A stretch of DNA of 41,840 nucleotides from Streptomyces sp. SID14436 (lineage in GTDB: Bacteria > Actinomycetota > Actinomycetes > Streptomycetales > Streptomycetaceae): NCBI RefSeq assembly GCF_010548465.1, contig NZ_JAAGMD010000584.1, forward strand, positions 1 through 41,840. The letters are read 5' to 3'. Shown here in pieces: positions 41,357 through 41,840 of this stretch. The first letter of the stretch is position 1; each line of letters begins with the position of its first letter. The notes beneath the pieces are model-generated. The model had not been told where the DNA came from. It searched no databases and saw nothing but the letters and a program-made list of their open reading frames with translations. Both the position numbers and the translations under genes were made by a program.

Positions 41357-41840
41357 ATGCCGGACCCCACGGTTCCGCCCACACCGCCCGTCCCCCTGGA
41401 CGCCCTCCTGGCCCGCGAGGACCTGGGGCTGCGCCGCATCGCCGGGCCGGACGGCCCCGGCCTGGTCGTGCACTGGGTGCACACCTCGGAGATGGCGGAC
41501 CCGTACCCGTACCTGCTGGGCGGCGAGCTGCTGCTGTCGGCCGGCGTGCACATCCCGGACGGGGCGGGGCCCGGCTACTTCGACGCGTACGCCTCGCGGA
41601 TCGTGGCGGCGGGCGGCGCCGCGCTCGGTTTCGGTGTCGCGCCGGTGCACGACACGGTGCCGGACGCGCTGGTGGAGGCGTGCGCGCTGCACGGCCTGCC
41701 CCTGCTGGAGGTGCCGCCCCGCACCACCTTCTCCGGGGTCGCCCGCGCGGTGTGGCGGCTGATGGCGCAGGCGCGGCTGGCGGAGCTGCGCCGGGTGACC
41801 GAGGCCCAGCAGGGCCTGGCGGCCGCGGCGGGCCGCCCGG
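41357..41840 (+). CDS. PucR-family transcriptional regulator, 5' part
   Basis: Only the first 161 codons are in the window and no stop is seen. The visible part matches the PucR N-terminal ligand-sensing domain: GLRRIAGPDGPGLVVHWVHT, SEMADPYPYLLGGELLLSAG, and VEACALHGLPLLEVPPRTTF. The C-terminal PucR helix-turn-helix lies beyond the end. ATG 41357 is preferred, with GGAGG 12 bases before it; an in-frame ATG at 41339 has no good ribosome site. Known PucR regulators respond to purine-derived and other nitrogen compounds; here divergence from the symporter suggests it senses the guanidino substrate or a catabolite. It was left out of most frame listings since it is truncated. Confidence 0.88.
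   Translation, partial: MPDPTVPPTPPVPLDALLAREDLGLRRIAGPDGPGLVVHWVHTSEMADPYPYLLGGELLLSAGVHIPDGAGPGYFDAYASRIVAAGGAALGFGVAPVHDTVPDALVEACALHGLPLLEVPPRTTFSGVARAVWRLMAQARLAELRRVTEAQQGLAAAAGRP

Noticed and set aside
1..41840. CRISPR arrays, tRNA or rRNA genes, insertion sequences and attachment sites
   Set aside because: No spaced direct repeats of suitable length, cloverleaf genes, transposase or integrase motifs were seen on either strand.

Overview
The base composition (very G+C-rich, G/C at most third codon positions, frequent GTG starts), the gene families (XRE/DUF5753 with DUF397 partners, RsbW-like ATPases, many LacI regulators, Tat- and Sec-secreted hydrolases) and the abundance of perfect GC-rich stem-loops all point to the chromosome core of a Streptomyces. 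From memory, and unchecked, the gene order resembles the S. coelicolor citrate synthase (citA) region. No phage, insertion sequence, CRISPR array, tRNA or rRNA was seen.

Layout. 1-983: a TetR regulator, then an orphan copper chaperone behind a CsoR-like palindrome. 984-1690: a gene-poor stretch with four strong hairpins, possibly a structured RNA. 1719-5616: citrate synthase and a RecD2-like helicase on the minus strand. 6056-10557: a secreted lamin-tail-domain protein with an Arg/Asp repeat tail, an acetyltransferase, a DUF397 / XRE-DUF5753 / RsbW-like ATPase regulatory trio, a metallo-beta-lactamase-fold hydrolase and an ankyrin protein. 10663-16827: a complete ribose-type operon (lacI-rbsA-permease/binding-protein fusion-rbsK-rbsD) behind two LacI operators 22 bp apart, closed by a terminator.

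17127-23564: a small secreted protein, a frameshifted and truncated Gfo/Idh/MocA oxidoreductase pseudogene, a divergent LacI regulator carrying an 18-bp minisatellite, a cluster of 20-bp repeats, a RibD/DHFR-like protein, a sugar-phosphate isomerase/epimerase family protein and a divergent EamA/LysR pair. 23897-28610: secreted proteins (GH3 beta-N-acetylhexosaminidase, lipoprotein, S37 peptidase, small cysteine protein). 28766-33533: a 1235-residue single-chain ABC exporter with unequal ATP sites, and a secreted endonuclease.

33496-36894: a second XRE-DUF5753/DUF397 pair with two small divergent companions and a repeated GTGACA-N7-TGTCAC palindrome, then a divergent FMN reductase/MmyB-type regulator pair. 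36992-41840: a translationally coupled ureohydrolase and TPP-dependent decarboxylase-like enzyme, a sodium:solute symporter and a divergent PucR-type regulator that runs off the window. This last block is best read as a guanidino-compound (arginine/2-ketoarginine/4-guanidinobutyrate) catabolic locus.
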